A stretch of 64,000 bases of DNA from Streptomyces bottropensis ATCC 25435 (GCF_000383595.1 NZ_KB911581.1:8825519-8889518); one strand, 5' to 3'. Positions 8,345 through 16,544 are shown, counted from the first letter of the stretch. Notes: generated by a model not told the origin, from the letters alone. Program-made: numbers and translations.

Positions 8345-9429
8345 ACCCGCACCACCCCTTCAGCCGTCTCCTCCTTCTCCTCCTTCTCCTCCCTCTCCTC
8401 CGTGCCTGCCGCCTCCTCCGTCTCAGCCGTCTCTTCCGCGCGGAACACGGGCAACTCCAACTCCTCGTCGTAGCGAGCGAATTCGAGGCGTACGGACATC
8501 CCGATCCGCACCTTGTCGTAGGGCACTCCGATGACGTTGCTGACCATCCGCACCCCTTCCGCCAGCTCGATCAGTCCGACGGCGTAGGGCGGGTCGAAGG
8601 CCGGGAAGGGCGGGTGGTGCATGACGACGTACGAGAACACCGTGCCGTCGCCGCTCGCCTCGACGGTGTCCCACTCGGGCGAACCGCACGCGTTGCAGCC
8701 CGGCAGCCACGGGAGGCGGAGCGTGGCGCAGTCGGCGCAGCGCTGGATGAGGAGGCGGTGGCGCGCGACGCCCTCCCAGAACCCGGCGTTGTCCCGGTTG
8801 ACGACGGGTCGGGGGCGCCGGGGCCGTTGTTCACGGGGCCGCTCGTCCCCGGCCCGGGGCCGGGGCTCGGGCTGCCGCTCGTGCTGCCGCTCCTGCTCAC
8901 CCTGAGCGTCGGCCGGGGCCCGCTCGGCGGGTGTCCTGGCCGGCGCGTACTTGAGGATCCGGAAGCGATGGGTGCCGACGAGTTCGTCGCCCTCCTCACC
9001 GGCCCGCACGTCCATGCGGGTCGTGACGAAGTACCCCGTGCCGAGCCGGGTGGTCTTCCTCTCGGAGACGGACTCGACGACCGAGTCGAAGGTGATCTCG
9101 TCCCCCGGCCGCAGCGCCCGCAGATACTCCTGCTCGCAGTCGGTGGCGACGACGGAGGTGTACCCGGCGTCGTCGAGCAGCGCCAGGAGTTCGTCGTACG
9201 CCGCCGAGCGGGCCTCGTGCCCGCTCAGCCCCCCCATCGTCCACACCTGCAGCATGGTGGGCGGGGCGATGGCGTCGGGCCCGGTGTACGCGGGGTTGGA
9301 GTCCCCCAGCGCCTCGCACCAGTGCCGGATCATGGGCGAGTTGACGGGATCCTTGCCACGGCCGCCGAGGACGGCCGCGCGCCCCTCGTAAGCCTTGAGC
9401 CGTACGGACAGGTCCTCGGTCACCGCCAC
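8341..9429 (-). CDS. Bifunctional MaoC N-terminal / DUF35 OB-fold protein, ChsH2-like
   Basis: 362 residues. The N-terminal ~165 residues form a hot-dog domain without the catalytic pair. A charged linker rich in Arg, Pro, Glu and Gln follows. The C-terminal DUF35 part begins with a rubredoxin-like zinc ribbon (CADC and CNACG, near residues 235-250) and an OB-fold ending in SVRLEFARYD. The tail is an acidic Glu repeat encoded by GAG/GAA runs at about 8350-8420. In steroid-degrading actinobacteria the DUF35 domain docks Ltp2. The start is GTG 9429. It is the first gene of a coupled three-gene operon, with an inverted repeat just upstream. Confidence 0.9.
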   Translation of the reverse strand: MAVTEDLSVRLKAYEGRAAVLGGRGKDPVNSPMIRHWCEALGDSNPAYTGPDAIAPPTMLQVWTMGGLSGHEARSAAYDELLALLDDAGYTSVVATDCEQEYLRALRPGDEITFDSVVESVSERKTTRLGTGYFVTTRMDVRAGEEGDELVGTHRFRILKYAPARTPAERAPADAQGEQERQHERQPEPRPRAGDERPREQRPRRPRPVVNRDNAGFWEGVARHRLLIQRCADCATLRLPWLPGCNACGSPEWDTVEASGDGTVFSYVVMHHPPFPAFDPPYAVGLIELAEGVRMVSNVIGVPYDKVRIGMSVRLEFARYDEELELPVFRAEETAETEEAAGTEEREEKEEKEETAEGVVRV

Positions 9430-9454
9430 CGTCCCACCACCCCCTCCGAAGAAT

Positions 9455-9471
9455 TCTGACTACCCGTCAGA
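9455..9471. promoter_or_regulatory. Inverted repeat, candidate operator of the ChsH2/ChsH1/Ltp2 operon
   Basis: TCTGAC-N5-GTCAGA, a perfect 6-bp dyad 26 bp upstream of the first gene of the operon. It suits a TetR-family dimer. It does not match the KstR motif (AACnnGTT type). The sequence differs from the palindrome at 5646, so a separate regulator is likely. Confidence 0.5.
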
Positions 9472-9565
9472 TTGAAGGAACTGGTGCCGCACCTGTCAAG
9501 GTCGCCGTAGCCCGCCCCGCGCACCGACATCCGGCCGCGAACGGCCCGAGGAACCACCGGAAAAC

Positions 9566-9601
9566 GCCTGTGCGGCGACGCCGAAGCACCGCCGCACAGG
9601 C
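9566..9601 (-). terminator. Strong stem-loop, likely terminator
   Basis: GCCTGTGCGGCG pairs perfectly with CGCCGCACAGGC across a 12-nt loop. It lies downstream of the small frameshifted gene and upstream of the ChsH2 operon, both on the minus strand. There is no U-run, as is usual in this group. Confidence 0.6.
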
Positions 9602-9744
9602 ATCTCACACCCCACGAACACGTCGCCCATGCCCTACATGTCCCGCATGTCCCACATCCCGCACCCGAGGGTCGGACCGGGAGCCTCAGGGGCCGGGGCG
9701 ACCACATCCGCCCACCCTCGGGCCCCGGCCCGCCCTCGACCGGC

Positions 9745-9979
9745 TCACCAGGGGTCGGTGAAGCCGACGACGGCGTTCTTCTGCTCGACGGCCGTGAGGG
9801 CCGGAGCCGTTGACCTGGGCGACGTTGTTCTGGTTCGAGGCTCCCGAGCCGTTCGCCTGCTGCTGCGAGGTCGACGAGTTGCCGTCGTTGTCGCGGCCGA
9901 CACCGCTGCCGACGATGTCCGCCACGCCGGCGTTCGCTCCACTGTCCGCGAACGAGCCGTTGTCGGCCGCTTGGATCAA
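9745..9979 (-). pseudogene. Frameshifted small Asn/Gly/Ser-rich protein
   Basis: One minus frame gives a short hydrophilic protein with DNDGNSSTSQQQANGSG and NQNNVAQVNGSG, composition typical of small Streptomyces surface proteins. At about 9800 the sensible continuation (LTAVEQKNAVVGFTDPW, then stop) lies in the next frame, so a one-base indel separates them. A TTG start at 9979 has GGGAG five bases upstream. No signal peptide is visible, so the 5' end may also be lost. It is a decayed gene or a sequence error; I do not recognise the family. Confidence 0.5.
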
Positions 9980-10151
9980 GGAACTCCCAGCTCAGCGATA
10001 TCGAGCCCGCCGAGCGGCGGCAAGATCGGGCGGGGCAAGGGGCGAAGCGTTCCGGCACATTTCCGGCCGCCCCGCGAACGCACCCTCGACGGCCGAAAGG
10101 ACACCCCGAACCACTCTTCCCTTTATCGAACATGCGTACGAACATAGAGGC

Positions 10152-11012
10152 ATGGCCACCATAGACCGGCAGGCCGGCACCCTGGCCCTGGCACACGCCC
10201 TCTCCGCCGCCGAACGCGGACTGGCGGTGATCCCCCTCTCCCGTTCGAAACTCCCTGCCCTGCGCTCCCCACACCGGGACGACCCCCGGCCCCGCCCCTG
10301 CCACGGCGAGTGCGGCCGTTTCGGCCATGGCGTGCACGACGCCTCCACCGATCCCCGCCGCGTCCGCGAACTCTTCTCCGCCGCCCCCTGGGCCACCGGT
10401 TACGGCATCGCCTGCGGCCTCCACCCCCACCATCTGATCGGCGTCGACCTCGACACGAAGTCCGGTACGGACTCCTCGGCGGCCCTGCGTGAACTGGCCC
10501 TGCGCCACCTCTTCACGATCCCCGAGACGGTCGTCGTGCTGACCCCCAGCGGCGGACGCCACATCTGGCTCACCGGCCCGCCCGACGTCGTGGTCCCCAA
10601 CTCCGCGAGCCGGCTGGCCCCCGGCATCGACATCCGCGGCGCCGGCGGCTACCTCGTGGGCCCCGGCTCCCGCACCGACCACGGCGTCTACGGCACGGCC
10701 CCCGGCACCTCACACCTCCCCCCGGCCTCCTGCCCGCCGGCCCTGCTCCGCCTCCTGCTGCCCCCGCCGCGCACAGGCCCCGCCGGCACGGCCACCGACC
10801 ACGGCCACGGTCTGGTCCACTTCGTCCTGACCGCCCAGGAGGGCCAGCGCAACACCCGCCTCTTCTGGGCCGCCTGCCGCGCCTACGAGAACAATCTGGG
10901 CCCCGACCTCACGAACGCCCTGGTCGAGGCAGCCGTACGCACGGGCCTCACGGAACGGGAGGCCCGCTCGACGGTGGCTTCGGCGGCGCGGATGTCGGGG
11001 CGGGGCGCGTAG
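10152..11012 (+). CDS. Bifunctional DNA primase/polymerase (prim-pol) N-terminal domain protein
   Basis: 286 residues. After an N-terminal helix (LALAHALSAAERGLAVIPLSRSKLP), a Cys/His cluster (CHGECGRFGH) and GIACGLHPHHLIGVDLD resemble the catalytic core of archaeo-eukaryotic-type primases of the prim-pol family. The acidic residues in VDLDTK and the HIWL strand (LTPSGGRHIWLTGP) are placed as expected. No helicase domain follows. Streptomyces chromosomes carry such stand-alone proteins near the centre. The start is ATG 10152; the SD-like GAGG is unusually close. Confidence 0.85.
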   Translation: MATIDRQAGTLALAHALSAAERGLAVIPLSRSKLPALRSPHRDDPRPRPCHGECGRFGHGVHDASTDPRRVRELFSAAPWATGYGIACGLHPHHLIGVDLDTKSGTDSSAALRELALRHLFTIPETVVVLTPSGGRHIWLTGPPDVVVPNSASRLAPGIDIRGAGGYLVGPGSRTDHGVYGTAPGTSHLPPASCPPALLRLLLPPPRTGPAGTATDHGHGLVHFVLTAQEGQRNTRLFWAACRAYENNLGPDLTNALVEAAVRTGLTEREARSTVASAARMSGRGA

Positions 11013-11046
11013 CCCTCGGTCGCGCGGGGGCTACGCTCCAGGCCCC

Positions 11047-11256
11047 CTACCGGGGCGGTTCCTCTCGTCCGGCATCGCCCCGCCCTGTCTGCTCCGAACC
11101 CAGCTGCTGCCTGAGCCTCTCCTGCGCGGAGTCGACCTGCCCGCTGTACTTCCCCTGCGTCCGGCCGTCGACGTAGTCACCACCCTTGTCGACACCCTTC
11201 CCGGCCTGCTCCTCGTGCCCCTTCAGCATCTGCTTGAGCTTGTCCATCACAGACAT
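11047..11256 (-). CDS. MT0933/Rv0909-type antitoxin family protein
   Basis: 69 residues: a helical start (MSVMDKLKQMLKGHEEQAGKGVDKGGDYVD) and RTQGKYSGQVDSAQERL, which matches the short antitoxin family typified by Rv0909. No toxin gene is adjacent on either side, so it is an orphan or a housekeeping member. The start is ATG 11256. Confidence 0.8.
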   Translation of the reverse strand: MSVMDKLKQMLKGHEEQAGKGVDKGGDYVDGRTQGKYSGQVDSAQERLRQQLGSEQTGRGDAGREEPPR

Positions 11257-11577
11257 GGCGACTCCTTCCGCGATTCACACGGTCCCCACCAGAATCAGCG
11301 CCACGCCCTGCCCCCGCATCTCGTGGCCCCGCCACGACTCACGAGCTTCGGGGAGCAGCCGATCCGTCGTGTCAGCCCGCTCGGCCGCCTGGCCCGCTCG
11401 GCCCGGCACGAACGGGACGGCCGACCGGGACGGCCGACGAGGACAGACTGGCCGAGGGACGACCGTCAGACTCCTGACCCCGATGTTTCGCCGCGAGCGC
11501 TCCCAGGAGCTGTCTCGACGAAGACAGATCCCTATCAACTCTGGGCAGCTACCGCCTTGGCCTGCCACGATCAAGCC

Positions 11578-11793
11578 ATGGCCAACCTGTCGAAGATCCC
11601 GGATCGCCTGGACGCCGTCATGGACCTCATGGGCCCGGTGATCGGCGTCGTAGCCCTGATGGCGGGCATTGCGACCTACCGTGGTGGTGGATCCGTGGGC
11701 TGGCCCCTGCTGGGAGCGGCCCTGCTCGTGATCAACACCCTGGTGGCCTGGCGCCGACTCTCCGGGCGCCGACGCCCGGATGCCTCGCCGTAG
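11578..11793 (+). CDS. Small two-helix membrane protein
   Basis: 71 residues with two hydrophobic segments (LMGPVIGVVALMAGIATY and GWPLLGAALLVINTLVAW) and a basic tail. ATG 11578 is the first codon giving a compact protein. No clear ribosome site or relatives recognised; codon use fits the genome. Confidence 0.5.
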   Translation: MANLSKIPDRLDAVMDLMGPVIGVVALMAGIATYRGGGSVGWPLLGAALLVINTLVAWRRLSGRRRPDASP

Positions 11794-11844
11794 CGACGCC
11801 ACACGGCGGTACGAATCAGAACGTGCCTGTGCCTGTGCCCGTGT

Positions 11845-11898
11845 CCCTGCCCCTGCCCCTGCCCCTGCCCCTGCCCCTGCCCCTGCCCCTGCCCCTGC
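11845..11898. repeat. Nine perfect copies of the hexamer CCCTGC
   Basis: A pure hexanucleotide microsatellite of 54 bp, preceded by diverged CCTGTG copies. It lies in non-coding DNA between the small membrane protein and the island end. It is a candidate variable locus between strains. Confidence 0.95.
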
Positions 11899-11959
11899 CG
11901 TGCTCGGTCCCCGGCAACTGACGGGGAATCACCGTGGTTTGACGAAGTACGCGCAAGAG

Positions 11960-11996
11960 AACGGCCCCCGACCGATTGACCTGGTCAGGGGCCGTT
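11960..11996 (-). terminator. Stem-loop downstream of the displaced tRNA-Ser end
   Basis: AACGGCCCC pairs with GGGGCCGTT, with further pairing inside. It resembles the stem-loop at 18447-18472 that follows the intact tRNA-Ser, so it was probably the original tRNA terminator before the island inserted. Confidence 0.55.
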
Positions 11997-12003
11997 CACC
12001 TAC

Positions 12004-12061
12004 GCGGTGGGTGTGGGATTTGAACCCACGGTGACTCGCGCCACGACGGTTTTCAAGACCG
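12004..12061 (-). repeat. att-like direct repeat: orphan 3' half of tRNA-Ser
   Basis: Identical to 18485-18542, from the anticodon stem to the tRNA 3' end. The CCA present after the intact gene is absent here, and the 5' half is missing, so this is not a functional tRNA. Confidence 0.9.
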
Positions 12062-12136
12062 CCCAAAGATCAGTGCCACAAGGTGGAGGAAATCTGGCCA
12101 GAGGATGGCCACGGAGGGTGATGCGGCGCACAAGTC

Positions 12137-12295
12137 GTGGCGAGGCATTGGTCCCGGCGGTCACCCGTCGAAATCCCTCTAGAGGGAGGCTACGCGCGGG
12201 CGGTTGCTGATGCGGTCTGCGGCTCACGCGGTGCCGTAGCCAACCTAATAAACGCCTTCCTCACCGAGACCGGACCGACCATCAGACCTGCCTGA
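12137..12295 (+). CDS. Possible 52-residue remnant ORF
   Basis: A short frame from GTG 12137 ending VANLINAFLTETGPTIRPA. It could be the tail of a lost element gene beside the attachment repeat. There is no recognised domain and no clear ribosome site; it is reported only because it is the sole sensible frame between the repeat and the IS. Confidence 0.25.
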   Translation: MARHWSRRSPVEIPLEGGYARAVADAVCGSRGAVANLINAFLTETGPTIRPA

Positions 12296-12381
12296 TCAGC
12301 GGCACGACATCCCAAGTTCCAAATCATCAATTCTGACCTATTGATCCGAAACGGTAAGCGTTCTGGGTCGTTGAATGCTGC

Positions 12382-12897
12382 GTGAGTGAACTGGTCGGGG
12401 ACGCACGGCAGTTGTCGCCGTCGGCGCAGGAAGCGTTGCGACTGCGGGCGGTGGCCGCGCTGGTGGAGGGGCGGGACCGCGAGGATGTCGCGGCGATGTT
12501 CAAGGTCTCGCTCAAGGCGGTGGACGGCTGGTGGGCGAAGTGGCAGGCCGGTGGGCGTGAGGCGCTGACCGCGCGTCCGCGTGGGCGGCGCGTGGGTGAG
12601 CATCAGGTGCTGTCCGAGGTCGAGCAGGCGGCGGTGCGGCAGGCAATTTTGGATCACCTGCCGTGTGACCTGGGTCTTCGTGGCCAGTTGTGGACGCGTG
12701 GTCAGGTGGGTGAGCTGATCGCGAAGCTGTATCGGGTGCGGATGACCGAGCCCGGGGTGGGCAAGTACCTGCGGCGCTGGGGACTGTCGTTCCAGCGGCC
12801 CGACAAGCGCGCGGTCGAGCAGAACCCGGAGGCGGTGCGAACCTGGCTGGAGGTGACATGGCCGGCGATCCGGGCGACGGCGAGGGCCGGGAGGTGA
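12382..12897 (+). CDS. IS630 transposase, N-terminal (DNA-binding) frame
   Basis: 171 residues with helix-turn-helix segments (REDVAAMFKVSLKAVDGWWAKW and a winged-helix part near QLWTRGQVGELIAKLY), then the region before the catalytic domain (VRTWLEVTWPAIRATARA). It stops at TGA 12895-12897. The next frame takes over within three codons, reading GGEVLFADQVG, so the two frames form one protein if the ribosome shifts +1 (or -2) near GGG AGG TGA. It could be a programmed shift or a disabling mutation. Confidence 0.82.
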   Translation: MSELVGDARQLSPSAQEALRLRAVAALVEGRDREDVAAMFKVSLKAVDGWWAKWQAGGREALTARPRGRRVGEHQVLSEVEQAAVRQAILDHLPCDLGLRGQLWTRGQVGELIAKLYRVRMTEPGVGKYLRRWGLSFQRPDKRAVEQNPEAVRTWLEVTWPAIRATARAGR

Positions 12898-12898
12898 G

Positions 12899-13441
12899 GT
12901 GCTGTTCGCCGACCAGGTCGGCATCCGTTCCGATCAGGTCACCGGCCGCACCTGGGGCGAGAAGGGCCGTACCCCCGTCGTGCGCCGCACCGGCAACCGG
13001 TTCTCCGTGAATGCGATGTCCGCGATCAGTACGAAGGGCCGGATGCACTTCATGGTGTTCACCGAGACCTTCGACGCGAAGGTCATGTGCCGCTTCCTCG
13101 ACCGGCTCATCGGCCACTTCGACCGCAAGATCCACCTCGTGGTGGATGGTCACTCCGCACACCGCTCTCACGTGGTCCGCACATGGCTGACCGACCACGC
13201 CGACAGGATCGAGCTGCACTTCCTGCCCTCGTACTCGCCCGAACTGAACCCCGACGAACTCGTCAACGCCGACCTCAAACGAAGCCTGCCCATGAGCAGC
13301 AAGGCCCGCAACCAGGCCCAACTCGCAGCCGAGACCCGCAGGTTCTTCCACCGCCGCCAGCGCCAGCCCCACATCGTCCGCGGCTACTTCGGTGGCCCCC
13401 ACGTCCGCTACACCCTCGAAGAGAACCTTTTGAGTTTCTGA
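12899..13441 (+). CDS. IS630 transposase, DDE catalytic frame
   Basis: 180 residues holding the full catalytic triad: first Asp in LFADQVGIRSD, second in HLVVDGHSAHRS, and Glu in SYSPELNPDELVNADLK, the hallmark of IS630/Tc1-type DDE transposases. GTG 12899 could serve as an independent start. The stop is two bases before the right inverted repeat completes. Confidence 0.85.
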   Translation: MLFADQVGIRSDQVTGRTWGEKGRTPVVRRTGNRFSVNAMSAISTKGRMHFMVFTETFDAKVMCRFLDRLIGHFDRKIHLVVDGHSAHRSHVVRTWLTDHADRIELHFLPSYSPELNPDELVNADLKRSLPMSSKARNQAQLAAETRRFFHRRQRQPHIVRGYFGGPHVRYTLEENLLSF

Positions 13442-13448
13442 TCAATAA

Positions 13449-13526
13449 GATCATGGCCCCAACGTCGTGCTTTACGGGCAGGTCCACTGACTGCCCGACT
13501 CGCCATGAGCTTACGGGGCCATGATC
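13449..13526. repeat. 78-bp nested hairpin with perfect 12-bp terminal inverted repeats
   Basis: GATCATGGCCCC at 13449-13460 is repeated inverted at 13515-13526. Inside, CGGGCAG and CTGCCCG form a second stem. It sits three bases beyond the IS630 element, carries no ORF, and has the look of a MITE or the fused ends of another insertion sequence. Confidence 0.75.
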
Positions 13527-13661
13527 ACTCGCCCCAAAGCAGCTCCAGCCCAAAGCCGCTCCACCGACCTCGGAAGTAGATCGATCGGGCAGTCAGAGTG
13601 CCCCGAGGAACCCAAAGATTAGACACTAACTAACCAAGGCGACAAGCGGCATGCCGAGGCA

Positions 13662-14237
13662 TCAATCTCGACTTTCTTCAGCAGAGAAAGGGAATTCCCT
13701 TGTTCGCCTGATAACCTCTCCCGCGCATTCCTCAAACAGAGTGCGCGCAACGACCAACCGCTCCGTGCGCTGATACTGCTCTATAACCCTCAGTCCCGTG
13801 CGTGCCGGATCGGCAGCATCTGGCCTCAACATCATCAGTCCCTGCACAGCCGACGTGGCTGATTCAGCCAGATGCTTGCCCAGCAAGATCACTTGCGGCG
13901 GGCCAACAAGGACGATCTTGCCCAGCGCCATCATCAGAGACTGGTTACGACTCATAACGTTTTCAACGTCTTGCTCAGAAAGGGAATTTAAGCGGACCCC
14001 AGAGATATCCTGCAACAGTTTCTGCGCGGCATCGAGAGCCTCCGTATATATCTCATAGCGCTTACCGCGAAACCATTCCTCCTGAGCCAGCGAGCGTGCA
14101 TTCTCCGACGTTTCACGAGCTGCCTCACGCGCTGCACGTGCAGCCAGCACCGCAGCCCGTGCTCCGATTAGAGATCCACCCAATCCCCCGACCAACGCCG
14201 CAATAGCTGCAATCAGCGCTTCGCTCACGACATACAT
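13662..14237 (-). CDS. Orphan membrane-anchored protein with cytoplasmic helical domain
   Basis: 191 residues from ATG 14237. An N-terminal transmembrane segment (MYVVSEALIAAIAALVGGLGGSL) is followed by an Ala/Arg/Glu-rich helix (RAAREAARETSENARSLAQEEWF) that looks like coiled coil, and a helical C-terminal domain ending in VIRRTREFPFSAEESRD. The frame extends upstream to 14378, but that part is Pro/Arg-rich and lacks a better start. GC is lower than in neighbouring core genes, consistent with acquisition. I do not recognise the family. Confidence 0.7.
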   Translation of the reverse strand: MYVVSEALIAAIAALVGGLGGSLIGARAAVLAARAAREAARETSENARSLAQEEWFRGKRYEIYTEALDAAQKLLQDISGVRLNSLSEQDVENVMSRNQSLMMALGKIVLVGPPQVILLGKHLAESATSAVQGLMMLRPDAADPARTGLRVIEQYQRTERLVVARTLFEECAGEVIRRTREFPFSAEESRD

Positions 14238-14522
14238 GATGACGCTCTTCGACTCCGCAGGAGAGTCTTTCAGTAAATCACTGAACGAGCTGAGCAACCT
14301 TCCTGGGTCGCCTCCAGGCCGGGCAAGGGCGTCGACCAACGGCGACCGACAGGCCGACGCCGGGAAGGTCGGCGGCAACGAGGTCGGAGGCGGCTAAGTT
14401 ACGCTCCCTGCCTACGGCGCTGACGGTGCAAACGATTTGGGAAAACCGGCGACATCCGTAGGCTCAGTCCGGCCCGTCGCTGGGCCGTCCAGGCCACCCC
14501 GACGCCGACCAACAACGACAAA

Positions 14523-14557
14523 GGCCCACGCATCTGAACTGGTCAGAGCCGTGGGCC
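14523..14557. terminator. Stem-loop terminator in the island
   Basis: GGCCCACG pairs with CGTGGGCC and is followed by CTCTT. It resembles the stem-loops that follow tRNA-type attachment sites. Confidence 0.5.
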
Positions 14558-14798
14558 TCTTCAGTCTCACTGGTCAGCTAGACCGGTGATCAGCAGACCG
14601 GCATGGAGCGCCCCCGGGCCGTCCTCGGGCCGTGGAAGGGCGCTCAACGATGACCAACGTCGACAGCTACCGACAGCTCAGCAGCAGGTCAGGACGTTGA
14701 TCGATTAGACAGCCGCAGGTCACGGCCGCCGACGATCAGTTGTGGCTGTACTGAGCGAGCGGCATTCAGCAATCAACCAGCCCCCAAAAAAGAAGCAA

Positions 14799-14892
14799 CG
14801 TGGCTGAGGCCAGTGGGGGTACATCGAGACACACGCGTGATCGGTCGACGCACCCGCCGTCGTGGCTGGCTTTCGTCGGCTGAGGCTCAGGC
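14799..14892. repeat. Island repeat, copy 1 (~90 bp)
   Basis: Starts CGTGGCTGAGGCC and includes GAGACACACGCG, TGATCGGTCG and CGTGGCTGGCT. About four fifths of positions match copy 2 at 16808-16904, with small indels. A partial third copy lies near 16097-16126. No ORF is shared between copies. Confidence 0.75.
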
Positions 14893-15127
14893 ACTTCGGG
14901 GCCCGGCTCTGCAAAGGGGCGTACGAGGCGAAGAGGCCGTGCCAGTCGTGTGCCAGACCTTGCGGGGAACAGCGAGGACTGGCCCTAGCTACGGCCAGGG
15001 CTCCAACATCGCTCCACCGCAGGTCAGCCCGGAAGCCACCGGCAAGAAACTCGAGCTTCCCAAGCTCAGGGCTCTCCCCCGAGAATGCTGCGGCCCAGCA
15101 CCTACTGAGTAACGAGTCTGTGGGTAG

Positions 15128-15826
15128 TCACTGGAGCAGGCCATAGCGGAAGCGGTGGCCCACGGCTCCCTTGTTGCCCTCCAGAACACGAAGCAGCATC
15201 CACCGGCCGGAGGTGGTGCGTACGCAGACGCTGTGCGTTTTCCAGTCGTAGTCTTCGTCGTGTAGGGAGATTCGCTGCCCCAGCTTTTCTCCGAAGTCCG
15301 CCCTTCCGGCACAGTCGGGCAGATCATCGTTATTGATCCATCCCACGCGAACTGTATCGTCCATTCGATGCTGCCTCCCGTACTGCAGAGAAGCAAAGCT
15401 CAGCCATACATCATTGTCGGTGTCTGCCTGGTTCAGCCGGCCGCTGTCGAGGTCGAACTTGTTGCCGTCTCCGATGGTGATCTCGTCGGCGCCCGTGACG
15501 AACTTGTCGAAGTCGACATGTCGGACTGCATCGGCGTTCAACTCGGAAGCGGAGGGCGAGCTGGTCACCTCAGCGGTCGGCTGCTCGGGTGCCAGCTGCG
15601 ACCTGGATGGCTCCGGGGGCTTGCGGTCCGCCGAATCGCCGTCCCCTCCAGGTAGGAAGACCGCACAGATCAGACCGGTCAGAATCGCCAGTGCGTTCCC
15701 TCCGATGATGATGATTCGATCAACGACAACGCTCGTCGGACGCATCCGGCGCACGACGAGCCACATGGCGAAGCTTGTCGCGATCAGGCCGACGCAGACG
15801 ACCGCTCCGAAGAGCCAAGGTTCCAC
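15128..15826 (-). CDS. Orphan protein with two transmembrane helices and an extracytoplasmic C-terminal domain
   Basis: 232 residues from GTG 15826. Two hydrophobic helices (LFGAVVCVGLIATSFAMWLV and IIIIGGNALAILTGLICAVF) are followed by a Ser/Pro/Glu-rich linker and a ~130-residue domain with WLSFASLQYG, DCAGRADFGEKLGQRI and VCVRTTSGRWMLLRV. The two Cys could pair. It is a cargo gene of the island; family not recognised. Confidence 0.75.
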   Translation of the reverse strand: MEPWLFGAVVCVGLIATSFAMWLVVRRMRPTSVVVDRIIIIGGNALAILTGLICAVFLPGGDGDSADRKPPEPSRSQLAPEQPTAEVTSSPSASELNADAVRHVDFDKFVTGADEITIGDGNKFDLDSGRLNQADTDNDVWLSFASLQYGRQHRMDDTVRVGWINNDDLPDCAGRADFGEKLGQRISLHDEDYDWKTHSVCVRTTSGRWMLLRVLEGNKGAVGHRFRYGLLQ

Positions 15827-16187
15827 TTCCCGCCCCCCCAGGGTAGTTGTGCAGCTACCGTAAGTATGGACTCTTCTCGTGGCCCCTCAGTTCCCTGCCT
15901 CCAATCACTTCAGTGTGGTTCGCGATCGTGCGGCCGCACCGGGTCTGGAACGTGTACGGCACCGCGTGATCATCGATTGCTGGTGTGGCCAAACGAAGAT
16001 CGTGCGGTGGCCGCAGTCTTGCGGTGTTCCGCACCTGAGGTGCCTGGTGCTACCGCCTTCCCACGGAGGTGACCGGAACGGGAAAACCTCGCTGCTGTGG
16101 CTGACTGTCATCGGCCGAGGTTCAGGACGGCGGTTCTCGACCAAGGCACGAGGGTAGTGACGTCGGCGAAGAAGCTGGTTCGTGCCG
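15827..16187. other. Non-coding gap between divergent island genes
   Basis: About 360 bp. It contains the partial third copy of the island repeat near 16097-16126 and presumably the promoters of the two divergent genes. No coding frame is convincing. Confidence 0.4.
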
Positions 16188-16544
16188 ATGTCAGACGCCG
16201 ATGAGAGTGTGTCGGCCATGGAGACACCCATTGCCCCTGAGAGCGGGGATGAGGAGCACGCCGTCATCGCACACTTCCGGCTCGCCAGTGGCGGTTTCGG
16301 CGAGGCTGACCAGCGGGAGCTGGTCTACGAAGCCGAGCAGGCGATGGCGGCCGCGGTCGAGGCAGCTGACGTTGGGGAGGTCGACGGCAACGAGTTCGGT
16401 GGGGGCGAAGCAGTCGTGTACGCCTACGGACCGGATGCCGATGCTCTTTTCAAGGTCATGGAGTCGACTCTGCGCGGTCTACCGTTCCGGCCAGCGCACG
16501 TCGTTCTCAGGCGAGGCGACGGCGAGTCTCGCCTGGACCTGTAA
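16188..16544 (+). CDS. Small acidic orphan protein
   Basis: 118 residues from ATG 16188 (GTG 16182 is an alternative). Acidic N-terminus, then HFRLASGGFGEADQRELVYEAEQAM and ALFKVMESTLRGLPFRPAHVVLRRG, a pattern suggesting an alpha/beta ferredoxin-like fold. Probably cytoplasmic. Family not recognised. Confidence 0.65.
   Translation: MSDADESVSAMETPIAPESGDEEHAVIAHFRLASGGFGEADQRELVYEAEQAMAAAVEAADVGEVDGNEFGGGEAVVYAYGPDADALFKVMESTLRGLPFRPAHVVLRRGDGESRLDL

Larger units (their letters stand above)
12341..13445 (+). mobile_element. IS630-family insertion sequence
   Basis: The ends are imperfect inverted repeats: TTGATCCGAAAC at the left and the complement of TTGATCAGAAAC at the right. Each is flanked by TA, the target duplicated by IS630-family elements. 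The transposase gene inside is split in two frames. Confidence 0.8.
14391..15127. other. 737-bp non-coding stretch of the island
   Basis: Holds a strong stem-loop at 14523-14557 (GGCCCACG/CGTGGGCC) and one copy of the island's ~90-bp repeat at 14799-14892. Frames across it have no coherent protein signature. Phrases such as GACCAACAACGAC recur at 14507 and 17545, suggesting remnants of several element ends. Confidence 0.6.

Noticed and set aside
9420..10682. 420-residue minus-strand frame upstream of ChsH2
   Set aside because: Crosses the operator, terminator and prim-pol gene antisense; no coherent protein.
12004..12061. Second tRNA-Ser gene
   Set aside because: Only the 3' half is present; the D-arm, 5' acceptor strand and CCA are missing, so it is an attachment repeat.
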